Shown here piece by piece: positions 8,911-17,187 of a DNA stretch of 64,000 bases. The stretch lies in contig JBBSBI010000006.1 in assembly GCA_038251425.1 (NCBI GenBank), positions 16,899 through 80,898 on the forward strand, read 5' to 3'. How positions within the stretch are numbered: the first letter of the stretch is position 1; each line of letters starts with the position of its first letter. The position numbers and the translations under genes are program-made. The notes beneath the pieces were generated by a model that searched no databases, was not told the DNA's origin, and was given only the letters and a program-made list of their open reading frames with translations. This stretch comes from JBBRRP01 sp038251425 (GTDB lineage Bacteria; Myxococcota_A; Polyangia; Polyangiales; Polyangiaceae).

Positions 8911-9356
8911 TCAGCTATCGCGAGGCAATTCGACATACGGCAGGTCGATTGTCTTATGCGCTTGATCGGGTGGCACTGGAGGTTCCGGAGGATCCACCGG
9001 TGGGAGCGGAGGCGAAGGCAATGTAGCGTGCGTTGGCGCCATCTGCACGGCCTCGTACGACTGTCGTTGCGGACCCGGCGGTAGCCCGGTGGTCGGCATC
9101 GCTTGCGGGGCAAACGGAACTTGCACGGCGTGCAACCGCAATGGGCTCGGCGACCAATGCCTCGCGGCAGCGTCGGACCTGAATCCCGACTGCTGTCCGG
9201 GTCTCCGGTGCGTTGCCCAAAGGTGTATTCGCTGAAGATCAAGACACTGGCGGGCAGTTTTTCGGCCTCTACCCTTCCAGGAAAGCGTGCCGCTCACGAG
9301 CCTGCAGGGCCGACTCTTGAATGGCAGCCTTGGCAATTCCATAGTAAGCTTTGGAA
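8911..9356 (-). pseudogene. Degraded coding remnant, minus strand
   Basis: This 450 bp gap shows protein-like stretches in two minus-strand frames but no convincing intact gene. One frame carries SVLIFSEYTFGQRTGDPDSS. A second frame carries a Pro-rich tail (PPLPPVDPPEPPVPPD) ending in DLPYVELPRDS at 8911. A frameshifted small secreted or Pro-rich protein would explain the pattern. The open frame 8911-9453 as a whole has an implausible N-terminus and overlaps the ATPase start. I do not recognise a family. Confidence 0.3.
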
Positions 9357-10544
9357 ATGCCAAATACCTGGATTCAAAGGACATTTGAAGGTCGTTTCCG
9401 GATTCCGGCGCCCTCATTGAGCCTTTTCCCGGTGTGGCTCCTGCTCGGATCACGTCAAGTTGGGAAGAGCTCGCTCTTACGCCGATGCGGGCCGGATCGG
9501 CAATACGTCAACCTGGATGACCTTGCGACCCGTGCTCGGGCAAATGCCGATCCCGTGCTCTTTGCGCGTGAGCTGACACCACCACTGATTATCGACGAGA
9601 TCCAATACGCTCCCGAGCTCCTGAGCGCCATCAAGCAACTTGCGGATGCAGGCGCAGCTCCGGGTGCATTTTGGCTCACGGGTTCGCAGAACTTTCAAGT
9701 GATGCGTGGGATCCGCGAAACGCTCGCGGGCCGTGTTGCCATTTTGAATCTGTGCGGGCTCTCCGATGAGGAAAAGCAGTTGACGCGCGATCAAAAGACA
9801 CCCCAGGGCTACTTCGAGAGTTTGCTGAGAACGGGCTTTCCCAAGCTCTGGTCGACTACGGATGTCGACGCACGCGATCTTTACCTGTCGAGTTACACGC
9901 AGACCTACATCGAGCGCGACGTCCGCGAACTGCTTCGGGTCGACAAGCGCCGTGAGTTCGAGATTTTTCTCCGCCTCTGCGCCTTGCGAACGGGCTGCCT
10001 TGTGAACTTCGACGACCTTGCACGAGATGCTGGTGTTTCAGCACCCACCATCAAAAGTTGGCTGAGCGTTCTTGAGGACAGTTTCTTGCTAAAGCTGGTT
10101 CAGCCCGACCACGAAAATCGCTCTAAACGGTTAATTAAGAGCCCGAAGCTCTACTTTTTAGACATGGGCCTCGCGGCGTTTCTCGCGGGCTGGAAGACAG
10201 GTGAGCTTCTTCGGCTTGGACCCCAAGCCGGCCAAGCCTTCGAAACTCACGTTTTCTCTGAGGTATTCAAGTACTTCCGACATCGGGCGAAGGAAGTGGA
10301 CGTGCGTTTCTTTAGGACGCGCGACGGGCGGGAAATTGATCTCCTTGTGGAGCATCAAGGCAAAGTTTATCCCATCGAAGTGAAGCTAGGATTACCTTCA
10401 ACTTCGACTCTCCCTCGACTCAGCGATATTGCACCACCGAACTGGGAACACGGACAAGTCGTCTCTTTGGCAGTAACAAGCGCCGAGACACTCACCAAGG
10501 ATTGGCGCGTCGTGCCACCTTGGGCGCTAGAATTGCCCTCGTGA
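9357..10544 (+). CDS. AAA ATPase with DUF4143/nuclease-like C-terminus
   Basis: About 395 residues. Walker A is GSRQVGKSS (31-39) and Walker B is PLIIDEIQ (D80-E81), in the AAA_14 arrangement. A winged-helix segment follows (VNFDDLARDAGVSAPTIKSW), then a C-terminal DUF4143 region whose REIDLLVEHQGKVYPIEVK resembles a PD-(D/E)xK nuclease core. These proteins are common, mobile and poorly characterised; some sit in toxin-antitoxin or defence contexts. It is flanked by a decayed stretch and duplicated genes, which fits an accessory insertion. I prefer ATG 9357 over the TTG two codons earlier. Confidence 0.88.
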   Translation: MPNTWIQRTFEGRFRIPAPSLSLFPVWLLLGSRQVGKSSLLRRCGPDRQYVNLDDLATRARANADPVLFARELTPPLIIDEIQYAPELLSAIKQLADAGAAPGAFWLTGSQNFQVMRGIRETLAGRVAILNLCGLSDEEKQLTRDQKTPQGYFESLLRTGFPKLWSTTDVDARDLYLSSYTQTYIERDVRELLRVDKRREFEIFLRLCALRTGCLVNFDDLARDAGVSAPTIKSWLSVLEDSFLLKLVQPDHENRSKRLIKSPKLYFLDMGLAAFLAGWKTGELLRLGPQAGQAFETHVFSEVFKYFRHRAKEVDVRFFRTRDGREIDLLVEHQGKVYPIEVKLGLPSTSTLPRLSDIAPPNWEHGQVVSLAVTSAETLTKDWRVVPPWALELPS

Positions 10545-10547
10545 CTT

Positions 10548-10580
10548 TGGAAGGGCATTGCTAAGGCGTCTACCCTTCCA
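10548..10580 (-). terminator. 3' hairpin of lipoprotein copy 1
   Basis: Arms TGGAAGGG (10548-10555) and CCCTTCCA (10573-10580) around a 17-base loop, 25 bases beyond the stop of the copy-1 gene. The same structure follows copy 2, supporting a role as an RNA 3' end, although there is no long T-run. Confidence 0.5.
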
Positions 10581-10605
10581 TTCCCAGAGAATCGTAACAC
10601 TAGGG

Positions 10606-11025
10606 TCAGTAACGCCCGCAGCGCCTGCCAGGCCAGTTTCCAACGGCGCCGTCGGGAGAGCACGTGGTGCCGTCCGGTGGCTCGTTTGGGCCGAGGCATT
10701 GCTGATCGCTCGTGCATGAACGACAGCGCCCCAACTGGCAGCGATACGCTCCGCAGACGCGAAGCTTGGCCTGAGTATCCGCCGGCAAGTCAGACGGTGG
10801 AATTGTGCATTCGATCCCAAAACCGGTATCAAAGCTTGGGATGCCGCACTTCCCGGTCGTATCGCAGAATCCGTCTGGGCACTGGTTGTCGTTTGAGCAA
10901 CCAGGCTTGGCAGGCTCAGCAGCAGTGGAGTCCATTGTTTGCTGAGTTGCCCGGCCTCCGCACGAGCCGATCGACAGGCCCGCAGCAAAAAGAAACGGCG
11001 CGAGCCGCGTGCAAAATCGCATCAT
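10606..11025 (-). CDS. Small Cys-rich lipoprotein, copy 1
   Basis: About 139 residues with signal peptide and lipobox SIGSC (Cys at 22). It is then Cys-dense: GCSNDNQCPDGFCDTTGKC resembles the Dickkopf/EGF-like CNxxxCxxGxxC modules common in myxobacterial lipoproteins, with a second cluster RCQLGRCRSCTSDQQC. I take ATG 11025, aligned with the copy-2 start, rather than TTG 11031. It is nearly identical to the next gene except for the C-terminus (VGNWPGRRCGRY). Surface-exposed and disulphide-rich is the likely state; the function is unknown. As the copy without the leader and original promoter, its expression is uncertain. Confidence 0.75.
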   Translation of the reverse strand: MMRFCTRLAPFLFAAGLSIGSCGGRATQQTMDSTAAEPAKPGCSNDNQCPDGFCDTTGKCGIPSFDTGFGIECTIPPSDLPADTQAKLRVCGAYRCQLGRCRSCTSDQQCLGPNEPPDGTTCSPDGAVGNWPGRRCGRY

Positions 11026-11088
11026 ACGCAAGCCCTCTCAGCTCGCGCTATGTTTTCCGCGCCGGGATCACGGGGCTGATTAGGGTTG

Positions 11089-11121
11089 TGGAAGGGCATT
11101 GCTAAGCCGTCTACCCTTCCA
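11089..11121 (-). terminator. 3' hairpin of lipoprotein copy 2
   Basis: TGGAAGGG (11089-11096) pairs with CCCTTCCA (11114-11121), the duplicate of the structure behind copy 1. It lies between the two gene copies and could shield copy 1 from read-through. Confidence 0.5.
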
Positions 11122-11140
11122 TTCCAGGAGAATCGTAACA

Positions 11141-11575
11141 CTAGGGTCCGTAACGCCCGCACTGCCTACCAGGCCGGTCTCCGACGGGGCCCACGGCGCC
11201 CACGAGGGAGCAGGTGGTGCCGTCCGGTGGCTCGTTTGGGCCGAGGCATTGCTGATCGCTCGTGCATGAACGACAGCGCCCCAACTGGCAGCGATACGGT
11301 CCGCAGACGCGAAGCTTGGCTTGAGTTTCCGCCGGCCAGTCAGAGGGTGGAATTGTGCATTCGACCCCAAAATTAAAATCACGGCTTGGGAGGCCGCACT
11401 TCCCGGTCGTATCGCAGAATCCGTCTGGGCACTGGTTGTCGTTTGAGCAACCAGGCTTGGCAGGCTCAGCAGCAGTGGAGTCCATTGTTTGCTGACTTGC
11501 CCGGCCTCCGCACGAGCCGATCGATAGGCCCGCAGCAAAAAGAAACGGCGCGAGCCGCGCGCGAAATCGCATCAT
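11141..11575 (-). CDS. Small Cys-rich lipoprotein, copy 2
   Basis: A 144-residue paralog of the downstream gene with the same lipobox (SIGSC) and the same Cys modules (CSNDNQCPDGFC, CRSCTSDQQC). Differences cluster in GLPSRDFNFGVEC and the C-terminal LVGAVGPVGDRPGRQCGRY. Its ATG overlaps the TGA of the leader ORF by 4 bases (ATGA), implying translational coupling. It is probably the ancestral copy because it retains the leader and upstream region. The function is unknown. Confidence 0.78.
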   Translation of the reverse strand: MMRFRARLAPFLFAAGLSIGSCGGRASQQTMDSTAAEPAKPGCSNDNQCPDGFCDTTGKCGLPSRDFNFGVECTIPPSDWPAETQAKLRVCGPYRCQLGRCRSCTSDQQCLGPNEPPDGTTCSLVGAVGPVGDRPGRQCGRYGP

Positions 11576-11691
11576 GCGGAAGCGTTCTCAGCTCGCGCTA
11601 GCTGTTCAGACTCCGCTGAACAAGCCGACACGATCAGCCCTAAGGCAACCGCGCCCGTTGATGCGATGATACTTAGATGTGTGTTTTTTAT
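11572..11691 (-). CDS. 39-residue leader lipopeptide with apparent ATA start
   Basis: A short frame reads as a textbook lipoprotein signal: basic start (KNTH), hydrophobic core and lipobox VSAC (Cys 24), then 15 residues to a TGA that overlaps the next gene's ATG. The codon where Met is expected is ATA at 11691-11689, preceded by AAAGGG at 8 bases. No ATG, GTG or TTG occurs in frame in the 15 codons before it. Either ATA is used weakly, or an ATG has been lost and the peptide is dead while the downstream gene persists. It is too short for automatic calling. Confidence 0.5.
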   Translation of the reverse strand: MKNTHLSIIASTGAVALGLIVSACSAESEQLARAENASA

Positions 11692-11799
11692 GACTTCCGC
11701 CCTTTCAATATGCCGCCTGAGGTGCGCCGAATAGTCGACGAGCCGCGTACGGCGTTGTTGGTTAGCTGCAAAGCGCTACCCGCCCCACAATCTCAAACG

Positions 11800-11829
11800 T
11801 CTCTACCCACCCCCCCCCACTCTTGTCAA
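11800..11829 (-). promoter_or_regulatory. Candidate promoter with homopolymeric G tract in the spacer
   Basis: On the minus strand TTGACA (11829-11824) is followed 18 bases later by TAGAGA (11805-11800). The spacer contains nine consecutive G (11818-11810). It lies about 110 bases upstream of the leader and lipoprotein genes. A -35 match of 6/6 with a weak -10 makes it plausible, not proven. Slippage of the G run would change the spacer length. Confidence 0.35.
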
Positions 11830-11863
11830 CCTAAAACGGCAGGGTTGAACAAATTACTATGGC

Positions 11864-12130
11864 TCACACGCCAAGGCGGGCGCTTTCAGATTCTCGCCGA
11901 ATAGGCCCACTTGTATTTTTTCCTACCATAATAATTGGCTGATCACAGCTTTGTTCAGTTTTGGACAGTTGGGCTCCGCAGTCGCCGTGCTCAAAGTTCG
12001 CCGACTGACCGGGAATGAAGTAGCCGTCGGGACTGAAATGCAGTTCAATGCTAGCTAACGGTTTACTAGGAGCGACCTGTGCAAACGACTGCCTGGCGCT
12101 CAGGTCGCGTTGCATGCCGCGAGCGGGCAC
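11864..12130 (-). CDS. Small hypothetical protein
   Basis: An 88-codon frame on the same strand and 24 bases beyond the end of the sulfatase-like gene. Its central part (ELHFSPDGYFIPGQSANFEH) has a plausible composition and codon choice. There is no recognisable family, and the start is unclear (an internal ATG at 12115 is possible). It may be a short secreted peptide or a gene remnant. The remainder of 11692-12153 holds only the candidate promoter and AT-richer non-coding DNA. Confidence 0.35.
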   Translation of the reverse strand: MPARGMQRDLSARQSFAQVAPSKPLASIELHFSPDGYFIPGQSANFEHGDCGAQLSKTEQSCDQPIIMVGKNTSGPIRRESESARLGV

Positions 12131-12153
12131 CGCTTTGCCGTGCTGCCGCTCTC

Positions 12154-14103
12154 CTAACGCTCATTCGCTTTCTTATCACCGCGCCCAGGCAGCCGCTTGA
12201 AGCGTTCAAGCGCTACTTTCTTGAGCGAGGCGCAGCGGCTTTCACCCAGGTTCGTGAGCTCTAAAGGATCGCTGAGCAGATCATAGCAGCGATAATCCCC
12301 ATCCCAGGCCCGGGCTGCGAGCTTCAGATTACCTTGCATAACGCCCCAATTCTCGAAAGCACAGCCCCAGACTGCCGCACAGTTCGTCATCGGTAAGGCG
12401 GCGAGCGTTGGCTCGGGCCTGAGCCAACTGGTGCCAGGCATACGGGAGCGGTAGCGGGTGATGGCGGGCGCATCCCACACCCCCATCAGATCGAGAAGCG
12501 TGGGCAGCATGTCGACATGAAAGGCGAACGTATCCGACTTCGTTTTCAGGCTCCTGGCTTCTTCGGGCGAGAGTGTTCCAGGCGGTGCATCGACCCAGCC
12601 TGGGACTTTGATCTCTTCGTCGAAGATGCTGAAGGTGTGCCCCATTTGGTAGTGCTCGCGGAAGGCTTCGCCGTGGTCACTCGTGTAGAGGAGGACGGTG
12701 CGTGAGCCGAAGTTCGCGTCACGAATGCCCGCAATCATGCGCGCGATATGACGGTCCTGCTGGTAAATCGAATTCTGGTAGTAGTTCTTGAAAGCGCTGT
12801 TGTTTTCTGGAGCCTTGCTCGTGGTAGCCGGCTGAAAAGGTTGCGCTACTGATTCGTCAATGCGGTACGGATAGTGCGTGTTGGATAGCTGAATCACGGC
12901 CAAAAATGGCTCTTTGAGCTGGTGAATCTCTGCCAGCGCGCGGGTCGCGAGCAGTGCTTCGTCCGCACCTGTGTCCAGATCCGCGGTGGGGTCCAAGTCC
13001 GTGGCGGAAGCGAATCTATCCGCGCCGAGGTTTTCAACCCAAAGCCGCGCGTTGCCAAAAAGCATGTTTTGGCTGGTCCAAAATGCGGTACTGAAACCTG
13101 CCGCCTTGGCGTAGTCAAAGACCAGCGGCCAGGTGTGCAAGACCTCGCGCGATTCTTCGGGGCCCACTCCCGTCCACAGCACGGCCAACGAAATGGCGGT
13201 GGTTGAAGCCATGGATCGCAACTGCCTGAGCGGCGCACGATTTGGCAGCAACGCGTTCGAAAAAGGCGTCTTTTTGCAGTCTGCACGATATTCGCTGCAC
13301 GCGCTATCGGCGCGCACGCTCTCCAGAATAAAGAGCACCACGTTCCGTTTTATCGCCGTTTCCGGGAAAAGTGGCAACACTGGGAGCGAGGCACGTGAAC
13401 GCGGCCGCGCAGCATTGGCATCATCGGTTAAACCGAACTCCTGCCCCAAGAGCGCCCCCACAGCATTCAGGTACAAAACATCGGGAGTGCTAGCCTGCGC
13501 TTGCCGATGGTTCGTAGGAATGAAAAAGCTCGCCACCAGCACACACGGCGCTAGAATTGCCGTCAGTCGCCCACGCTGGCGAGCTGGGCGCACGGTGCGG
13601 CGGGCCAGGAATACCCACAGCACAGCCAACGCGATCGCGGGCGCCAAAACGCGAAGATAGCTGCCAATGTCGGCCAAAAACTGATTCAGAACACTCGCGC
13701 CGAAATCGCTCGCGAAGCGCGAAACGTCGGAGTTCAGGTACACGTTATTCTGTTCGAAAAAGTACGACTGCCCGGCGTGCGCCAAGGCGACAAAGCCCAC
13801 GAACAGTGCGGCCATCACATGCCGCCAGGGCCCCCGCCGGCGCGAGGCCGCGTGCAAGAGCAACGCCCACACCACTCCGCTTTCAATCAGTGCGCTCAGA
13901 TAGGTCAGGATATTGACCCCACTCAAACCCCAAATCCGCGGCGCGCGCCGCCACAGATCGAACCCGAGAGCAAGCCAAGCCGGCGCCAACAACAGCGGCC
14001 ACACCATGCGCTGGCGCCACACCGCAAGCCGGCGCAGCTCTGCAAGGCGCCCTTGGGCGCGCGGCAGAGTATTAGATTCGTCAGTCAGGTCGGAGTCATC
14101 CAA
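12154..14103 (-). CDS. Membrane sulfatase-like phosphotransferase (LtaS/EptA superfamily)
   Basis: 649 residues. Four to five N-terminal membrane segments (to ~residue 195) are followed by a periplasmic alkaline-phosphatase-superfamily domain from ~253. Metal-site motifs are visible: FILESVRAD (E261), a likely nucleophile in MASTTAISL (T301 or T302), and LYTSDHGEAF near residue 470 followed by a His (GHTFSIF). A Thr/Ser rather than Cys nucleophile favours phosphoethanolamine- or phosphoglycerol-transfer over sulfate-ester hydrolysis (inference). Its ATG lies 19 bases inside the preceding permease gene, so it ends a four-gene operon. It probably modifies envelope glycans or lipids. Confidence 0.85.
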   Translation of the reverse strand: MDDSDLTDESNTLPRAQGRLAELRRLAVWRQRMVWPLLLAPAWLALGFDLWRRAPRIWGLSGVNILTYLSALIESGVVWALLLHAASRRRGPWRHVMAALFVGFVALAHAGQSYFFEQNNVYLNSDVSRFASDFGASVLNQFLADIGSYLRVLAPAIALAVLWVFLARRTVRPARQRGRLTAILAPCVLVASFFIPTNHRQAQASTPDVLYLNAVGALLGQEFGLTDDANAARPRSRASLPVLPLFPETAIKRNVVLFILESVRADSACSEYRADCKKTPFSNALLPNRAPLRQLRSMASTTAISLAVLWTGVGPEESREVLHTWPLVFDYAKAAGFSTAFWTSQNMLFGNARLWVENLGADRFASATDLDPTADLDTGADEALLATRALAEIHQLKEPFLAVIQLSNTHYPYRIDESVAQPFQPATTSKAPENNSAFKNYYQNSIYQQDRHIARMIAGIRDANFGSRTVLLYTSDHGEAFREHYQMGHTFSIFDEEIKVPGWVDAPPGTLSPEEARSLKTKSDTFAFHVDMLPTLLDLMGVWDAPAITRYRSRMPGTSWLRPEPTLAALPMTNCAAVWGCAFENWGVMQGNLKLAARAWDGDYRCYDLLSDPLELTNLGESRCASLKKVALERFKRLPGRGDKKANER

Positions 14104-14888
14104 TTAGTGATCACGTAGTTCGCGATGAGGATCGCCACCGAACTGTGCACAACGGCTCGGGTCGTTGCTTCGCCGACCCCTTTGGCGCCGCCCTTGGCAT
14201 AGTAGCCTTGCCGACATGAAATCGCGGAGACTAAAAATCCAAAGACGCCGGCCTTCACGAGACCCATAAAAAGATCGTTAAAAGTTAGGTATTTTTCGAT
14301 ATTGGCGACAAACAAACCCGGGTCAACGCCCAGCCAACTGACGGCTACGAGCCAGCCTCCGCTCATCCCGACACAGGTATAGAGGATGCAGAGCAGAGGC
14401 ATCATCAAAACACTGGCTAACAGCCGGGGCGACAACAAATACTGGATGGGGCTTACGCCCATGGTCGTTAGGGCGTCAACCTGTTCGGTGACGCGCATGT
14501 TCCCGAGCTCTGCCGCCATCGCGCTGCCTGCTCTGGCGGTTACCATGAGCGCGGTGAAGACTGGACTGATCTCACGGGTGAGTGAAATGGCGACCACCGA
14601 GCCCACCACGCCCTGAGCTGAAAATTGCTTCAAGCTGTACACCGTCTGCAGTGACAGAACCATTCCGCTAAAAATCCCGGTGAGCGAGACGATGAAGATG
14701 GATTGGACGCCAATGAAGTCCATCGCCAGGAGCAACTGCGCTATGCGAAAGGGGGGTCGAAATATCCAAGTGACAGTCTTGCCCGTCAGCTCCAAGAGTT
14801 GGCCCAGACTTTCAAGAATACCCAGCACATAGGAGAGCGGGTTCAGCGCTTGAAATCCTGAATTCTCACTCTCGCTAGGTTCTCCCAC
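14085..14888 (-). CDS. mlaE: MlaE-family phospholipid ABC transporter permease
   Basis: 267 residues with five to six membrane segments and the MlaE signatures: MVLSLQTVYSLKQFSA, SLTREISPVFTALMVTARAGSA, and AELGNMRVTEQVDALTTMG, followed by SPRLLA. MlaE permeases work with an MlaF ATPase and MlaD-type MCE proteins to move phospholipids between the membranes. No ATPase or MCE gene is in the window, so partners must be elsewhere. It is the third gene of the minus-strand operon, 9 bases after tsaE. Confidence 0.92.
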   Translation of the reverse strand: MGEPSESENSGFQALNPLSYVLGILESLGQLLELTGKTVTWIFRPPFRIAQLLLAMDFIGVQSIFIVSLTGIFSGMVLSLQTVYSLKQFSAQGVVGSVVAISLTREISPVFTALMVTARAGSAMAAELGNMRVTEQVDALTTMGVSPIQYLLSPRLLASVLMMPLLCILYTCVGMSGGWLVAVSWLGVDPGLFVANIEKYLTFNDLFMGLVKAGVFGFLVSAISCRQGYYAKGGAKGVGEATTRAVVHSSVAILIANYVITNWMTPT

Positions 14889-14897
14889 GGGGACGTC

Positions 14898-15386
14898 CTA
14901 GCATTGATCTCGGCACTTTTGGAGTGCGCCCTCAACCTCAGCCAAGAGTGCCTCGCTGCGTGGCCCTCGGGCGCAGAATTGGAGGGTCCGCGGCGTGAAG
15001 CCCAAGCGCACGGTCAGGGCATCGCCGCCGAGCGTGTCGATGTAAGGCGTGCCCCATTCGACCAGCAAGAGCCAGCCCGCGTCGCGGCGTGCCGACAGAT
15101 CAAGCTCAAGGACTTCGCGCTCTGAAGCGAGGCGGTAGAGATCGGCGTGGCAGACGGGCGGCTCGGTTTCGTGCTCGTGCACCAGCGTGTAGGTGGGGCT
15201 CGTTACAGAGAGATCCGTCCCCTTCGGTAGACTGGTGCAAAAACTTTGGGCGAAGAATGTTTTCCCTGCACCCAGTGTTCCCTCCAACACAATCAGATCC
15301 GAGGCCGCCGCAACCTTCGCCAATTGGCGTGCCAGTGCGCGCGTCCGTGCCTTGCTCGTCAGCTGATAGATCTGGCCTTCTTTCAT
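14898..15386 (-). CDS. tsaE: tRNA threonylcarbamoyladenosine biosynthesis ATPase TsaE
   Basis: 162 residues with P-loop GTLGAGKT (36-43), then the switch-like VTSPTYTLVHEHE and HADLYRL, all diagnostic of TsaE. With TsaB and TsaD it completes t6A at position 37 of ANN-decoding tRNAs. Length is normal. Its ATG overlaps the stop of the lipoprotein gene by 4 bases, so it is translated from an envelope-gene operon rather than from the more usual setting beside tsaB or amidase genes. Confidence 0.96.
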   Translation of the reverse strand: MKEGQIYQLTSKARTRALARQLAKVAAASDLIVLEGTLGAGKTFFAQSFCTSLPKGTDLSVTSPTYTLVHEHETEPPVCHADLYRLASEREVLELDLSARRDAGWLLLVEWGTPYIDTLGGDALTVRLGFTPRTLQFCARGPRSEALLAEVEGALQKCRDQC

Positions 15387-17167
15387 CGGACTATCCGAAA
15401 TGTTCGCGGCAGCTTCTGGCTAGCTTCAAACCCATGCGCCTCGCTCGACCACAGCTCGCCCTTGGCGTGGCTGAGGGCTGTGCGAGCCAGCGCATGCAGC
15501 CGGCTCGCCTCCTTGCGGTCCTCGACCAATACCGACGCCGGTAAGCCTAGGAGCGCTTCTGCACCTAGGACTCCGGCATCGTGACCGAGAACATGAAACC
15601 AGGACTTGCCAGGTCCGACGGCTTCGGGAAATTTTCCGGCTCCCACTGTCACGCGACGATATCCCGAAGGGATGTTGCTAAGATTCGAACTCTCGAGACC
15701 CAAGAACAACACGGGCTTAGGTTTCAATCCCGCGAGCCCTGCGACCACCTGCCCGCTGCACTCGGCATCCCCCAACAGCAGCAGCGCTTCAACCTTGGAC
15801 TGCCGCCACTCTTCAACCGGGAACCCAGGTGCGGCATTCTCTGCTAGATCAGCATCACACGACACCAACCCGGGCCCCACGCGCGCTGTTCTCCCGAACC
15901 CTGACTGAGCGGCGACTTCCGCTAACTTCTGTGCCACTGCTTCCGGGTCAGCACCCATCCGGAAAACATAGTCAGAGGTCGCCGCTCCCGCTGGGGTATC
16001 CAAGAGCAGCACAGGCAAACGCTCTCGCTCCGCGTAGCTTGCGGCGACGGCCGCGCTCTCCTGATCGATACCTGCAACCACGAGCGCAACGCCATCACTC
16101 GCCAACGACTCCAGCGCTGCCAGCGTCGCTCCCGGAGCGCCTGTGTCCGTTTCAGTTTTTAGTTCCACGGCGGAGGTGCGCGTTTCTGAGGTTAAATCAA
16201 GCGAAGCGAGCAATCCCGACACCACGCTGGCGGAGCGATCGCGGGCCTTTCGCGTACCGGCTCCTAAAAGGAGCCCTAGGCGGCGCCCAATCACCCTGAC
16301 TTTCGGCGGTGCACCCGTCGTGGCAAGCCGCGACAGTTCTGTCGTGACATCGCTCAGGCGTTCCCGTGCAGCAGTCGCGCTCAGCAACCAGCGCGCCAAA
16401 ATCGGATCTTTCTTGGCGAGTGCCCGTGTCGTCAGCGTTTTGCGGAGCGCTCTTAGGAACCACTTGCGAGCCCGCACTTCGCTCGCTTCCGCGCGCGTCG
16501 AAAGCGCGCTCAACTCCAATCTGCTGAGCGCGCTTTGGAGTTCGGGCGTTGGCACCGCTTCAACCAGACGTTCGACAGCCGAATGGTTGGACTCGGGCAA
16601 CAGCAGGCTCCCGCTCGCAACCCATTCATAAGCGAATTGGACGGCCTGAGCGTAACTCCGAGCGTGCAGTGCCGCACGCGTGATCTCTTCATAGAAGAGC
16701 TGTCGCTCGTCGGCATCAATCACCTTGCTCTGCAGGGGAACAAGCAGCCCGAGTGCAGTCTCGGGTTTTGCTTCGGAAGTCAACGAGGCAGCCAACACGA
16801 CCGTGGCAAGATCCTGGACACTGCCCGCGGTTCCCGCGCGAACGCGTGCTGCAAGCTCTCTGCCCCTTTGACTCCTTCCAGCATCCACCTCATTGAACGC
16901 CAGGTAGAGCCGAGCCCAGTCAGTGCTTGGGTCTGCCGGATACCGGTTAATCAATACTATGAGCTCAGGCGTGAGCCGGCTGCGAAGAGCGCGTGGTAAC
17001 GCAAAGTAGCGGCTTTTGAGCGCTCGAAGCTCGCTCTGCGCCGTCTCGCTCTCTGCGAGGGCTGAGATCCCAGCCGCGCGTCCCGATCCTTCGCGCGCAT
17101 GAGCACAGCCCGTGAACGCTGTTGTAAGGGCTAGCAACGCAACCACACACGCCTGGCTTGACGGCAT
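15383..17167 (-). CDS. LpoA-like/periplasmic-binding-fold lipoprotein
   Basis: About 594 residues. I start at ATG 17167 because it gives a clean lipoprotein signal (LLALTTAFTGC), whereas the longer frame adds 45 unlikely residues. An alpha-helical, TPR-like half (to ~residue 290) precedes a type-1 periplasmic-binding fold starting near VRVIGRRLGLLLG and including LVVAGIDQESAAVAASYAER. The architecture matches LpoA, the outer-membrane activator of penicillin-binding proteins, and related Leu-binding lipoproteins. Equating it with LpoA is inference. It is the first gene of the operon lpoA-like/tsaE/mlaE/sulfatase. Confidence 0.8.
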   Translation of the reverse strand: MPSSQACVVALLALTTAFTGCAHAREGSGRAAGISALAESETAQSELRALKSRYFALPRALRSRLTPELIVLINRYPADPSTDWARLYLAFNEVDAGRSQRGRELAARVRAGTAGSVQDLATVVLAASLTSEAKPETALGLLVPLQSKVIDADERQLFYEEITRAALHARSYAQAVQFAYEWVASGSLLLPESNHSAVERLVEAVPTPELQSALSRLELSALSTRAEASEVRARKWFLRALRKTLTTRALAKKDPILARWLLSATAARERLSDVTTELSRLATTGAPPKVRVIGRRLGLLLGAGTRKARDRSASVVSGLLASLDLTSETRTSAVELKTETDTGAPGATLAALESLASDGVALVVAGIDQESAAVAASYAERERLPVLLLDTPAGAATSDYVFRMGADPEAVAQKLAEVAAQSGFGRTARVGPGLVSCDADLAENAAPGFPVEEWRQSKVEALLLLGDAECSGQVVAGLAGLKPKPVLFLGLESSNLSNIPSGYRRVTVGAGKFPEAVGPGKSWFHVLGHDAGVLGAEALLGLPASVLVEDRKEASRLHALARTALSHAKGELWSSEAHGFEASQKLPRTFRIVR

Positions 17168-17187
17168 CCATCTCGTCCCGTAACTCC

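Larger units (their letters stand above)
10548..11600 (-). repeat. Tandem duplication (~505 bp units at 10548-11050 and 11089-11600)
   Basis: Two near-identical direct copies are offset by 541-550 bases. Each holds a Cys-rich lipoprotein gene plus its 3' hairpin. The second unit carries about nine extra bases near the gene's 3' end. The upstream breakpoint of the derived copy falls inside the 3' end of the small leader ORF, so only the promoter-distal part of that leader was copied. Confidence 0.9.

Noticed and set aside
10527..11538. Alternative minus-strand frames at 10527-10988 and 11080-11538
   Set aside because: They are frame-shifted reads of the duplicated lipoprotein genes and lack their signal peptide and Cys pattern.
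11677..11904. 75-codon plus-strand frame over the G/C tract
   Set aside because: Low-complexity, crosses the candidate promoter, and no ribosome site.
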